NCBI RefSeq assembly: GCF_020360975.1
Contig: NW_025408667.1
Location: 9,300,001 to 9,364,000, forward strand
DNA length: 64,000 nt
From: Hirsutella rhossiliensis
Taxonomy: Eukaryota > Ascomycota > Sordariomycetes > Hypocreales > Ophiocordycipitaceae
Direction: 5' to 3'
The notes below the pieces were generated by a model. That model ran no database searches, was not told the DNA's origin, and was given only the letters and a program-made list of their open reading frames with translations. Of the stretch, positions 32,483-44,172 are shown in pieces. Numbering within the stretch: position 1 is the first letter of the stretch; each line of letters starts with the position of its first letter. Both the position numbers and the translations under genes were made by a program.

Positions 32483-33156
32483 TTAAGTTAGCCTACCTAA
32501 AGTCCGGTATACCTTAATACTAGCACTCTCTATAATACTAAGGTAGGTATATTCTAATAGTAATTAAAGCTATATTTTAACGTTACGATAGTTAATTATA
32601 GTGTTTTATAGCTATTTAAGCTACTAGCTACTATATAGAGCTTTAAAATCTATGTCTTAATTAGCTATAGTAATAGTAGCCGGCTCGAGGATATATTTAA
32701 GCCGCTGCCTTATCTTAATAACTTAATTAATCTATACGAACCGGCTATTAAGATCCTTTAAAACCTTTTTCTATTTTTAAGGCTATAGATAATATAATTA
32801 ATACTTAAGCTATTATATTCGAAGCTAGGTAGCTATAAGCTACTAATTTTAATTATTAAGGGCGCGGCTAACTTTACTAAAGAGTAGTTAGATTATACGG
32901 TTAACTTAACCGCGATTTTCTAGCCCTATAACGAGGTAGCGAACTTCTTATAATTATTTAGGCGTTTTAAGGGCATCGTTATTAGCTAAGGAGCTAATAT
33001 TCTTCCTTTTTAATAGCGTTAATAGCGTTAACGGCTATAGTAAGATAAAGCGGCTTAATAAGGGCTTTACTATATTAATTAGCTATAAACTAGACCCGCG
33101 CTAACCTCCCTTAATATTCTTTTTAGTTAGGCTAGCCTACTAGGCTTTATAGTAGA

Positions 33157-33731
33157 TACTATAAGGAACGGTGTCCCTACTATAAATAAAGCAGCTATAA
33201 TATACTCTCCCGATTATATAAGCTAATAAGTAGTATATTAATTATAGAAAAAATCTCATCCTATAGAGCAAGAATCGCTCGTTATTTTGCATGTTATTAT
33301 GCATTAAACGGGTTGCCGGTTATCGTACAATCGGGAATCGAAGGAACAGAGCTAGCTTAGAATGCTAGCTAAGACCTCTTAAGAACACCGGCACGACCAA
33401 CCTCCTTTAAACACGAATATCAGTGGAACCAAGACACTTCTAGATTCACTCGAGGTATCACGGAGTTCCCTAGTCTCAGGGCTATACGGCAGCCTAAATC
33501 TGGTCCCGAAAGGTTCTTCCGTTCAGCTACAATTGTCTATATAAGACAGCATGTCCGCTGGTAGATAGATAGAAAATCATTAACTTTAACACCTTTTCCA
33601 TATACTAATACACTACTAATAAATTCCATTGAAAATCCTACCTTAGACTCCTTCTTCCCCTCTATCACGTAGTCTTATATGATTCCTTGATTTCCTAAAA
33701 TTCCGCTTTTGCTTATATACCTTAAGAGATA
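33157..33731 (+). mobile_element. Solo LTR, second family, copy 1 (mostly not RIP-mutated)
   Basis: Matches 33832-34407 along its length, starting ACTATAAGGAACGGTG and ending ATACCTTAAGAGATA. The first 80 nt are RIP-like, but from about 33245 on CpA and TpG are frequent (TTTTGCATGTTATTATGCAT), unlike everything around it. No internal retroelement sequence lies between the two copies, only about 100 nt. Orientation is arbitrary. Confidence 0.65.
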
Positions 33732-33831
33732 CGAAGGAAGGTAGCCTTACTAACTAGCGCTATATCGTAGAAAGATACGATTTTCTTAAGTTAACGTCGG
33801 TATACGGCCTTAATAGGCGAGAAAACTAAGA

Positions 33832-34407
33832 TATTATAAGGAACGGTGTTTTCCTATTATAAATAAAGCAGCTATAATATACTCCCCTAATTATATAAGC
33901 TAGTAAGTAGTATATTAATTATAGATAAAATCTTATTATATAGAGTAGGAATTGCGTACTATTTTATATATTATTATAAATTAAACGGGTTGCCGGTTAT
34001 TATATAATTAGGAATCGAAGGAATAGAGCTAGCTTAAAATACTAGCTAAGACCTCTTAAAAATACCGGTATAACTAACCTCCTTTAAATATAAATATTAG
34101 TAGAACTAAGACACTTCTAGATATACTTAAGGTATTACGGAATTTCTTAGTCTTAGGGCTATATAGAAGCCTAAATCTAGTCCTAAAAGGTTCTTCTATT
34201 TAGCTATAATTATTATATAAGATAGTATGTCCGCTAGTAAATAGAGATAGAATTATTAACTTTAATACCTCTTTTATATACTAATATACTACTAATAAAT
34301 TCTATTAAAAATCCTACCTTATACTCCTTCTTCCTTTTTATTATATAGGCTTATATAATTCCTTAATTTCCTAAAATTCCGCTTTTACTTATATACCTTA
34401 AGAGATA
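33832..34407 (+). mobile_element. Solo LTR, second family, copy 2 (RIP-mutated)
   Basis: Direct-orientation copy of 33157-33731 in which nearly every CpA/TpG is converted to TpA. Flanks CTAAG (left, if one base is given to the LTR) and TTAAG (right) could be a 5-bp target duplication with one transition. Confidence 0.62.
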
Positions 34408-35561
34408 TTAAGTAGTTAAAGGATATATAAAGAGTATAATAGTAGGAAAAGGAGATATATACTATTCTAGAAGTATTTATATATAAAATTATTAGTTTAA
34501 TAACTCTCGTAGCTATTAATAATAAGAAGAGTATTACCTTACTTATAGTACCTTATTTAAGGGATAAAAACCTATTTTAGCTACTAAATAGCGATAGTAT
34601 TACTTATCTAGCCCTTTAAGGAGGTAATAAAGTCCTAATCTTATAGAAAATTAAGTTTTTTAAGGAACTATTAATATTAAAGGTCTTAACCCTTAAAAAT
34701 TATAAGGGGAGTTAAGGCCTAGCTTATAGTAGAGACGTATTTAACTATTATAGTCTAATAACGTAATCCTAGCCGCTTTTTAAGAGTCTCTCGCTTCTCT
34801 AAGCTCCCTAGTACTAGACTATTAAAGCTAAGGCCCTCGAGGATACCCGTTTTATCTATATTAAAGTAGGACTCTAGTAGGATTGCCTATATAGCCGGTA
34901 GCTTAAGTAATTTAAACTATTCCTCGATATAGGCTATAGAAGCGCCGTTAACGTAAGTAAAATTAAGAGATCTACCTTTAATAGCATTAATCTCGAGGTT
35001 CTAGGCTAAAAAGCCCGAAATCTACTACTTTTTAAGTAGATAGGTATCGCCGCTAGCCTTAATAATACGGCTAGTAAATTCCTTAACCTAATAATATATT
35101 AAAGGTAGCCTAAGGGCGGCCTAGGTAAGAACCTAGTTAGTAAGGTGTTTTTCCTACTATTAGCTAAGCCTTTAATATGCCTCTTTTACCTCCTTAATAA
35201 GTAAAGCCCCTTTAAGATATATATAGAGGGTCCCTCTTAGAATACCTTACTTTTAACTAGTATAAAGCTAAGGTATCCTATTTTTAATAGCTTTAAGTAC
35301 TTCTTAGAGCTAGTTTTTAATATACTTAGAAAGCTAAGGTATTGCTAATATAAATAGTATTTATTTTATAATTATAGGGTAAGAGATATACGAGAAAACG
35401 CGGTTATAATATAATATATTTAACGACGTAATAGTATTATAAAGAGTGCTAGTATTAAGGTATACTAGACTTTAGATAGGCTAACTTAATATATATCTTA
35501 AAAATAAGGTAAGTATATAAATAGTAATATACTATTATATAAATAGTAGTACTTTATTATA

Positions 35562-35761
35562 TTACCTTAATTATCCTTTCTTTCTTCTATTTAACGCCCC
35601 TCTTTATATCCTTTTAGTATCTCTATTAATAAAGAAGATCTTACTTAAAGAAGCTACTAATATCCTCTTAACTACTAAGCTTTTTACTAGGTTTTCCCCT
35701 TTATTTTAGCCGTTACTAGTATATCCGACTTATCTCTTACTACCTTTATAGGAAGCTATCG
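35562..35761 (-). mobile_element. Copia LTR copy C, piece 2
   Basis: Resumes the interrupted LTR (ATTACCTTAATTATCC, ATTAATAAAGAAGATC) and ends TATCG, the target site duplicated by the Gypsy insertion. Confidence 0.85.
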
Positions 35762-36231
35762 TATTACGACTACGGTTAGCGGGCTATAGGAGAGCCGGCT
35801 ACGTTTACGTAATAAGGCGGCTTAGAATAATAGTTAGGACGAGAAGTTACTTAAGCTTAGCTTACCTAGAGCGTACGTAAGCTAAGTAAGCCTTATATAG
35901 ATAAATTACTACTTAGGAGCATAGCTTATAAGTAAGCTATAATAAGCTATAAAGGGGATTATAGCTAGGACCGTGATCTAAGGACAGTCTATATAAGTAT
36001 ATATAGCTACCTACTTTTACTCCTTTAGATAGATAGCTCTCTAGCTTTTAATATAAATCTTTATTACGATTCTATCTCTAATTCTAATTACTTAGTTATA
36101 GTCTATAGTTTATAACCTCCGACTTATTACTAATATAATATACTTATTATTACTTAGACCACGCCCTATTATATCTACTAATATAAACCCCTCGATAGGT
36201 TTATCCCTTAAGAATAATACTAGTTATTATA
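35762..36231 (+). repeat. 5' LTR of the Gypsy element
   Basis: 470 nt, starts TATTACGACTACGG (TG changed to TA) and ends TTATTATA. It aligns without length change to the right LTR. Confidence 0.9.
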
Positions 36232-39200
36232 CGTTAAAAGCTCTTATTTAATATAATACTACGTTACTTTAAGTAATATTATAACTATTAATATACCTAT
36301 ATAGTAAGCTAGATTAACTAACTTTAGAGCTACTATATCGCCTTAAGATATAATACGCGAGATTATTACCCTTCGATATAAGGTATAGTTACTTAGGAAT
36401 AAAAGAGGTAATAGATAAGTTAAGGACCTTAGAAAAGTAGTTAAACTAAAATAGCTAGGACTATTCGACGGTACTTATAGTACGCTTTAAGACTTTCTTA
36501 CTTAACTTAAGGCCTACTACTAGTTTTACCCTACTAAACTCTTAGACCTAGTTAAAAAGGTACTCTATATAGGAAATTATTTATCTAGAACGGTACTCGC
36601 TTAGTTTAGACCTATTATAAGGGACTTTCTAGATAACTAGCTAGCGCGACGAGATAATAAAATAGATAAAGTCTTTATTAGTTTCTAAGGATTTAAAGAA
36701 GCTATTATAAAGGTATTTAGAATAACTAACGAGGAATAAGAAGCTAAATAGAAACTTTAAGAACTTTAATAAAGGATCTTAGTATTAGATTATACTATAA
36801 AGTTCCGTTAAGTTACCTTATAACTTAATTAAGATAACGAACCTCTTATATTACGATTCTACGATAGGCTTAAAGAAGAAGTTAAGGACGAGCTTTATAT
36901 AGAAAATTAACCTAATAACCTCTTAGACTATATTACTATAGTAATATAAATCGATAATAAATAGTATATACGACGCTAAGAAAAGAAATAAGAAAGAGGA
37001 AACTAAAACCCTTTTTATAAGAATAACTTTAACTAACGCTCTAACTATAAAAAGAAGCGCGAAACTCCTATTACCTACGCTTATAGAACTAACCTAAGTA
37101 AGATAGATCTAAATATAATATAAAAAAGTAAAAGAAAGTATTTTAATTATAAGAAACTTAGACTTTACTCTAAAAAATATAGATAACCTTATAAGGAGAA
37201 GAAAACCTACTAGGTACTAGCCCTAAAAGGTAAGAAATACCTAAATACTATTAATAGATAGGAACTAAAGTATAAACTCTTTAGTTAAACTATATATTAT
37301 AACGATAAATATATAGTATACTTAAGCGATAAGAATAATACTAAATAGTTCCTAAAGCTATTAAAGAAAACCCTTATAATAATATAATAAAGGGATCCTA
37401 AAATATAGAAATAAGTTAAATTTATAGAACTAGAATACCCCTATCTTAAAGGAGTCTCCTAAGACTAAATTAGGAAGAATAGTAAACGATTCTAAGAAGA
37501 TATATAAAATAAAAATCAATAATAATAATAGGTAGTCTATAAATAATATAATAAAGAAGATATAGATATAGCCCTTATACTTATAAAACTTAGATAATAA
37601 CTTAAAGAGGAATAATAAAGTATTAACGATATAAGCTTTAAAGAATAAAAAATACTTAAAGAAATAAAAGATAAGAACGAACTTATATTACTACCCTCGC
37701 TATTAAAGGAAAATACTATAATTAGAGAATATACTTTATACTTTAAAGAATTTAAAGAAATACTTAAAATTAAAACCTAATAAATACCTTAAATTCTTAT
37801 AGGAAACTAATAAGCTATATTAATTTAATATTAACTAGTACTATATAAAGGAGACTATACTATAGCTATCGCTATAGTTAATACCTTTATAGCTCTATAA
37901 TAAGAATAGTAATTATAAGGAGAATTTAAAGATAATCTATAAATACTACTTACTTATAAGTACTATAAGTATATTTTATAGATATTATATATCTACCTAG
38001 ATTATATAATATACTTCTAAATAAAAGTATAATATAACGCCTTCTTAGTTAGGTTTAAAGGATAAGTACTATTAAAACCCTACTTAAGTATAGAACTAAA
38101 CTACTAGAAAATTAATTAACGCTACCTAAGCGACTAAGTTATATTATTAAAACCTAATTATAGTATGCTACTTAAATACCGCGATAATTATAGTTTATTA
38201 ATAAGATATCTTTTAAAGATATATAAAATCTATAAATACGCTAAAATAGTAAAATAGTATAGCGCTACTCGCTTTAAGGTATCTAAACTATTAATCTTTT
38301 AAAGACTTATATAATAAATTAAATATAATAAAGAAGATTATAATAAATATATATACCTAAACTATAAAGTTTATAAATATAAAAAAGTATAAGTATAGTA
38401 TAAACGATATAATAGTATATTAAAAGATTATTAGTAATATATATAAAGGCTATAAGATATATTTAACTAAGGAAAAATTAATATAGAAATACTATATAAA
38501 AAATAAAAAGACGCTAAACGAAAACTTAACCTTTAGTATAAAAATAAATAGAATTATAAAGTATAGTATATAATTAACTACGAAGTAGTATAATATAAAC
38601 GATATAGCGTTAAGAAATAAAAAATCTTTAATTAGCTATAAGAAATTAGTTTCTTAAGCCCTAATATAATACTACGCGATAAAAATATAAAGAAACGATA
38701 TTAGTAATAAATCGAAGAAGAATACCTAAATAAAATAAATAAAGACTAGGTAAAAAACGAGGTATACTATCTATAAAAGGGCTATAAACTAGCACGATAT
38801 AATAAGATCTAAGGACCTTATATATAGTAATAGTAAGCTATAGTAACTAAATAGTATTAAATATCTAAATTATAGGATATTATATATATATACTTTTAAA
38901 CTATAGTATAATAGGAAATTATATTTTACTTAGAGTCGTTAATTATTACTAACTTATATAGAGATATAAGAAAGATCTATATAAACTTATAAATATTAAA
39001 GGAGAGGCTTTTAACTATAATAATAGAATTATTAATATAGAGATTAATTACCTTAATATTAATATCTAGGGCTATAATAAATAAGTTAACTTTAATATTA
39101 TAGATATTAAAGAATATAACCTTATATTAAGACTTTTATAGCTATAAGAGAGCAACCTATTAATTAACTAGAAAACTAGCTAGCTATATTAAAATAAGGA

Positions 39201-42200
39201 CGTAAGTTTCTAAGACTAGTAGATTTAAAAGAAAGTAAAATTTTATAATAATTTAGCTGCTAAATAGGATAAAAGGGATAACCGTTTAAGTAAATTATTA
39301 TAGGCTTTAGTAATATAAACGAAAATAGTAACCGAACTAGCGGATATAAAATCGACTAATAAGACCTATAAACTAGCTAATATAGCTATATAACCTAGTA
39401 TTTAATATAAATAAAATAAAGGATATAATATAAAGATCTAAAGAGTTATTACTACTTTAAGGAAAGACCTTAAATAAATTAATAAAGAGCTTAAGTTAAG
39501 AGAAACTAGCTTTTAAGAGAAAGAATAAAGCCTATAAGATAGAATAAAGAATATCCCCTAGGAATACCGGAAATATAATAAACTCTTTAAGGAAGAACTT
39601 AAGATAGGGTTACTTAAATATAGCTAATAGGACTATAAAATTTATCTTAAGGATAGAATAACGCCGACGTTCTATAAGATTTATAACCTAAACGAAAAGC
39701 AGCTATAAACGCTACGCGACTACCTTAATAAGAATCTATAAAAAGGATATATATAAACGTTAATATCTAAAGTAAGCTACCTAGTTATATTTATTTTAAA
39801 GAAAAATAGTAAGCTATAACTAGTTATTAACTATAGACGTTTAAATAATATTATAATAAAGGACCGAATACTATTACTACTTATATTAAAACTATAAGAT
39901 CGACTATATAGTAAAAAATAGTTTATAGCCCTTAACCTTAAAGGCGCCTATAACTTAGTATATATAAAAAAAGGATATAAATAGATAATAACCTTTAGAA
40001 TAAAATTTAAACTATTTAAATATCTAGTAATACTATTTAAACTTATAAATATACTAGCTACCTTTTAATAGATAATTAATAATATCCTACGCGAATACTT
40101 AGATATCTTTATAGTAGTATACTTAGATAATATCTTAATCTTCTTAGATACGCTAGAAGAATATAAAGAATACGTTTATAAGGTACTCTATATACTTTAA
40201 AATATAAAGTTATTAGTTAAACTAAAGAAAAGTAAGTTTTATATATAGAAAGTAAACTTCCTTAAATATACGATCTTATTAAGAGAGATATAAATATAAT
40301 AAAATAAGATTAACTTAGTTAAAGAATAGCTAATACTAAAGAATATTAAGGATATATAAAGTTTCCTAGGATTTATAAATTACTACTAACGATTTATTAA
40401 AGATTTCGGAAAGATTATAGTACTATTATACGACTTAATAAAAAAGGAAAAAGAATTTATATAGGATTATAAAGCTAACGAAGCTTTTAAATATATTAAG
40501 ACTATAATTATATAAGAACTAGTTTTAACTACCTTTAATCTAAAATAATAAATCGAACTTAAAACTAATATATTAGACTTTACTCTAAGAGTATAAATCG
40601 GATAAAAAGATAATAAAGGAAGACTATAACTAATTATATTTTATTCGAAGAAGCTATATAGCGTAGAACTTAATTACCCTATCTACGATAAAGAATTCCT
40701 TATAATTATTTAAGCTTTTAAGGAATTTTAATACTACCTTCTTAAAAGTAAATATAAAGTTAAGATCTATATAGATTATAAGAATATCTTATACTTTATA
40801 ATAATATAATAATTTAATAGACGATAGATTTAATAGGCTAAATACTTATTAAAATTTAACTATAAAATAATCTATAAAAAAGGAATAGAAAACGGTCGAG
40901 CTAATACCCTTAGTTAACGAAGTAACTATAATATAGGGGCACCTATAGTAAAAGGATAGCTCTTAGAAATTAACGAAAACGGGAACTACTAGTAACGATA
41001 GCTAAATATAATATTTAAAGTATAACCTAATAACTTAATATATTAAAAGATCCTAAAATAGATAAAAGAATATAAAGTATTAAACGGATATAATATAGAA
41101 TATTTAGAAGTTTTAATATATAAAAATAAAATCTAGATACTATTAGAATTATAAGATAAAGTTATATAAGATATATATAAATATCTAATATATAGATATT
41201 AAGGAATCTAAAAAATAATAAAATAGATTAAACGATAATATAACTTCTTATAGCTTAAAGAAGTAGTATAATAAGTTATTAAAAAATATAAACTTTATAT
41301 ATAAAGTAAAGCTAAATAATATAAACTATATAGAGAATTATAACCGCTACTAGTACTAGAGAAACTATAGGATTTAATAGCTTTTAACTATATTATAAAG
41401 CTACTACTATTAAAAGAACTTATAATTAATATTAAATATAATAGTATATTTATTATTACCGATAAACTAATAAAGTATAAATACGTTTTACTATATAAAG
41501 AAGTAAGTAATATAAAAGAGCTAGTATATATATTCCTATAAATAATTATTAGTAATTATAGACTACTAAACGAGATTATCTTTAATAAAGGAAGTACGTT
41601 TATAGCTAAGTTTTAGTAAGCTCTTATAGTATAATTAAGGATAAAATATAAGCTTAGTATAGCTTATTACTTATAAATAAATAAATAAATAGAACGACTT
41701 AACTAAACGCTTAAATAATATTTACGATACTATATTAGCTATAAATAAAACGATTAATTTAAATAGCTATTAATAGCGTAACTAGCTTATAATAGCTTAG
41801 TTATAGAAATAACTAAGCTCTTACTAGTATACGCTAATTATAGATATAACCTAGAAGTATTTAAGGTTACTTAATAAAGACTATAAGCGGAACGAGTAAT
41901 ATTATAAGTAAATTAACTATAAAAATTATATAAAGAAATATAATAAGAACTTTAATTTATTAGAAAATAAATATCTACTTACTATAATTAGAAAAGATTA
42001 TAGGGACTAATCTTTTAAGAGGGAGATATAGTCTACCTTATATAACGAAATATTAAAATAAAACGACTAAGTAATAAATTAGATTTTAAGAAACTTAGAC
42101 CGTTTAAGGTTAAGAAAACTATTTTAAAAGTTAACTATAAACTTTTGCTACTAACGATAATATAAATATACCCGATATTTTATATCTTATTATTAGAACT

Positions 42201-43121
42201 AGTACTATAAAACGCTAAACTATAGGAAAAAATCGAAGTTAATAACGATTAAGAATATAAAGTAGAATAAATACTAGATATAAGAAAATAAGGTTAGTAA
42301 TAAAAATACCTTATTAAGTAAAAGGGATATAAACTAAAAGAAAATACCTAGGAACTATTTAAGTACTTAACCTACTATAGTTCTCTACTTTAATAGTTCT
42401 ACTAGTAAAATCTACCCTAGGTATTATAAAATCGCTTAACGAACTAATAGTATTCTAATTAATTATATTAAATCTACCTATAGACTAAATATTAACTACC
42501 GCTTTAGATTCTTAGCGCTTAGCCTTATTAAGGTTATTTAAGGAATAAAGGCCTTAATAAACTATCTTAGTACCCTTTATCTTTAACTAGCGCTTTTAAC
42601 GGCAAAGCTACGCTAAATAAGCTAAGGCTTTATTTAGGTCGGCTTAAGCTTTTAATATTCGCTCCTTAGTAATTTCTTCTTCTTTATTTAATCGATCGGA
42701 CTCTAGATTTATTCGGGATACTAGGAAATATATTAGCTATAAATAATAGGTAGGATAATAAAGTTACCTACGAGAGCTAATCGCTATGCCTAACGTATTA
42801 TAGGAACGACCCCGCTATATATATTTAGTATACTTAGAAGATTTCTCTAGTATTTTATAGCGAAAGCTATATAATAAATAAAAAGAATATAGTATAATAT
42901 CGAAACTAAGACAATTAATAGACTTAGCTAACTAAATACGCTTAAAGGTCTTATAAGAACGATCCTTCGATACGTAACTAAATATACTATTATTAGTATA
43001 TTCTAAGAGATAGAAAGGACGAAATAAGGAATATATATATATATAATAAGAGTATATTTATATACGGCGGCTAAGGTAGTAGTAGGTCTTATAGATAAGA
43101 CTAAAAGAAAGGGAGATATTA

Positions 43122-43591
43122 TATTATAACTATAGTTAGCGGGCCGTAAGAGAGCCGGCTACGTTTATATAATAAGGCGGCTTAGAATAATAGTTAGGAT
43201 AAGAAGTTACTTAAGCTTAGCTTACCTAGAGCGTATATAAGCTAAGTAAGCTTTATATAGATAGATTACTACTTAGGAGTATAGCTTACGAGTAAGCTAT
43301 AGTAAGCTACGAAGGGGATTACGGCTAGGACTATAATCTAAGGATAGTCTCTATAGGTATATATAGCTACCTACTTTTACTTTTTTAGATAGATAGCTCT
43401 CTAGCTTTTAATATAGATCTTTATTACGATTCTATCTCTAATTCTAATTACTTAGTTATAGTCTATAGTCTACGACCTCTAACTTATTACTAATATAATA
43501 TACTTATTATTACTTAGACCACGCCCTATTATATCTACTAATATAAACCCCTTAATAGGTTTATCCCTTAGGAATAACACCGGTCGTTATA
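43122..43591 (+). repeat. 3' LTR of the Gypsy element
   Basis: 470 nt, starts TATTATAACTATAG and ends GGTCGTTATA just before the target duplication TATCG. Confidence 0.9.
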
Positions 43592-43596
43592 TATCG

Positions 43597-44172
43597 CTAC
43601 TTTAACTTCCCTTCTTACCCTTACCCTTTTCTTTATACCTCCTTTTAGCTCCTTCTTAATTCTTTAATACTAGTTTTTTTTAGCTTCCTAGGTCCTTCTT
43701 ACTAAGGGATATCTCTAAGAACTATAAAATTAAGCTATATATCGCGATATACCCTCTTAGCTATAGCCTATCCTTATAGTAAGGGCATAGCTAATATAGA
43801 TTTAAGCTAGTAAGCGTATAAAAGAGGTTCTTAGCTTTATACTTATCCTTTTACTTAAGGAAAGTAAGGGCTCTTTTAGGTCCCTAAGCTCTTTTAGACC
43901 TACTTAAGGAATAAGGGCCTAAAGAAAGGAAAGTCTTATAAGAAAGTAGGCCTTTTTAAAAGGAAAAAACCTAATTAAAATAAGGGGCCCTTTAAAAGGA
44001 AAGCTTATTCCTTTACTTTAGCTATAGACGTTACCTTCTTATATATACTACTAGCTCCTCTTATAAACTCTTAAGGCAGGCTTCTAAGGATAGATTTTCT
44101 TAGATATCTTTTAGCTTTATTAACTATAAAAAGATAGCTAGCTTTTACTTTAGTAATAGCTTTATAAGACTA
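43597..44172 (-). mobile_element. Copia copy C: LTR piece 3 (to 43749) and truncated internal part
   Basis: The LTR continues from CTACTTTAACTTCCC and ends TATCGCGATA at 43749. The adjoining 420 nt correspond to 46994-47390 of Copia copy A (GCTATAGCC.., AAGGGGCCT.., AAAAAGATAGCTAGCTT). The match stops near 44172, so this copy keeps only one end of the element. Confidence 0.82.

Larger units (their letters stand above)
32051..35553. mobile_element. Long-TIR DNA transposon 2, RIP-mutated
   Basis: Inverted ends of about 130 bp share TACTATTTATATAATAGTAT, TATATACTTAC and TTATTTTTAAGATA, then AAGTTAGCCTA, TACCTTAATACTAGCACTCT and TATAATACTA. The left end is interrupted by a 362-bp MITE. The left flank TTATTATA (32043-32050) and right flank TTATTATA (35554-35561) form an 8-bp duplication shared with element 1. 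The two LTR-like copies at 33157 and 33832 lie inside. No open frame remains. Confidence 0.75.
35762..43591 (+). mobile_element. Full-length Gypsy retrotransposon with chromodomain, RIP-killed
   Basis: 7,830 bp with two 470-bp LTRs (35762-36231 and 43122-43591), flanked by TATCG at 35757-35761 and 43592-43596. A polypurine tract (AAAAGAAAGGGAGA) precedes the right LTR. Reading through stops on the plus strand, a zinc knuckle (YFNYKKL..YSKKY, Cys changed to Tyr) is near 37140, reverse transcriptase near 39900-40260 with YLDN in place of YLDD near 40120, integrase core near 41350-41880, and a chromodomain-like KYLIK-KGYKLKENT near 42320. This order (gag, RT, integrase, chromodomain) marks a chromovirus-type Gypsy element. 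Dense TAA/TAG/TGA stops and TG-to-TA LTR ends show RIP inactivation. Confidence 0.9.
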
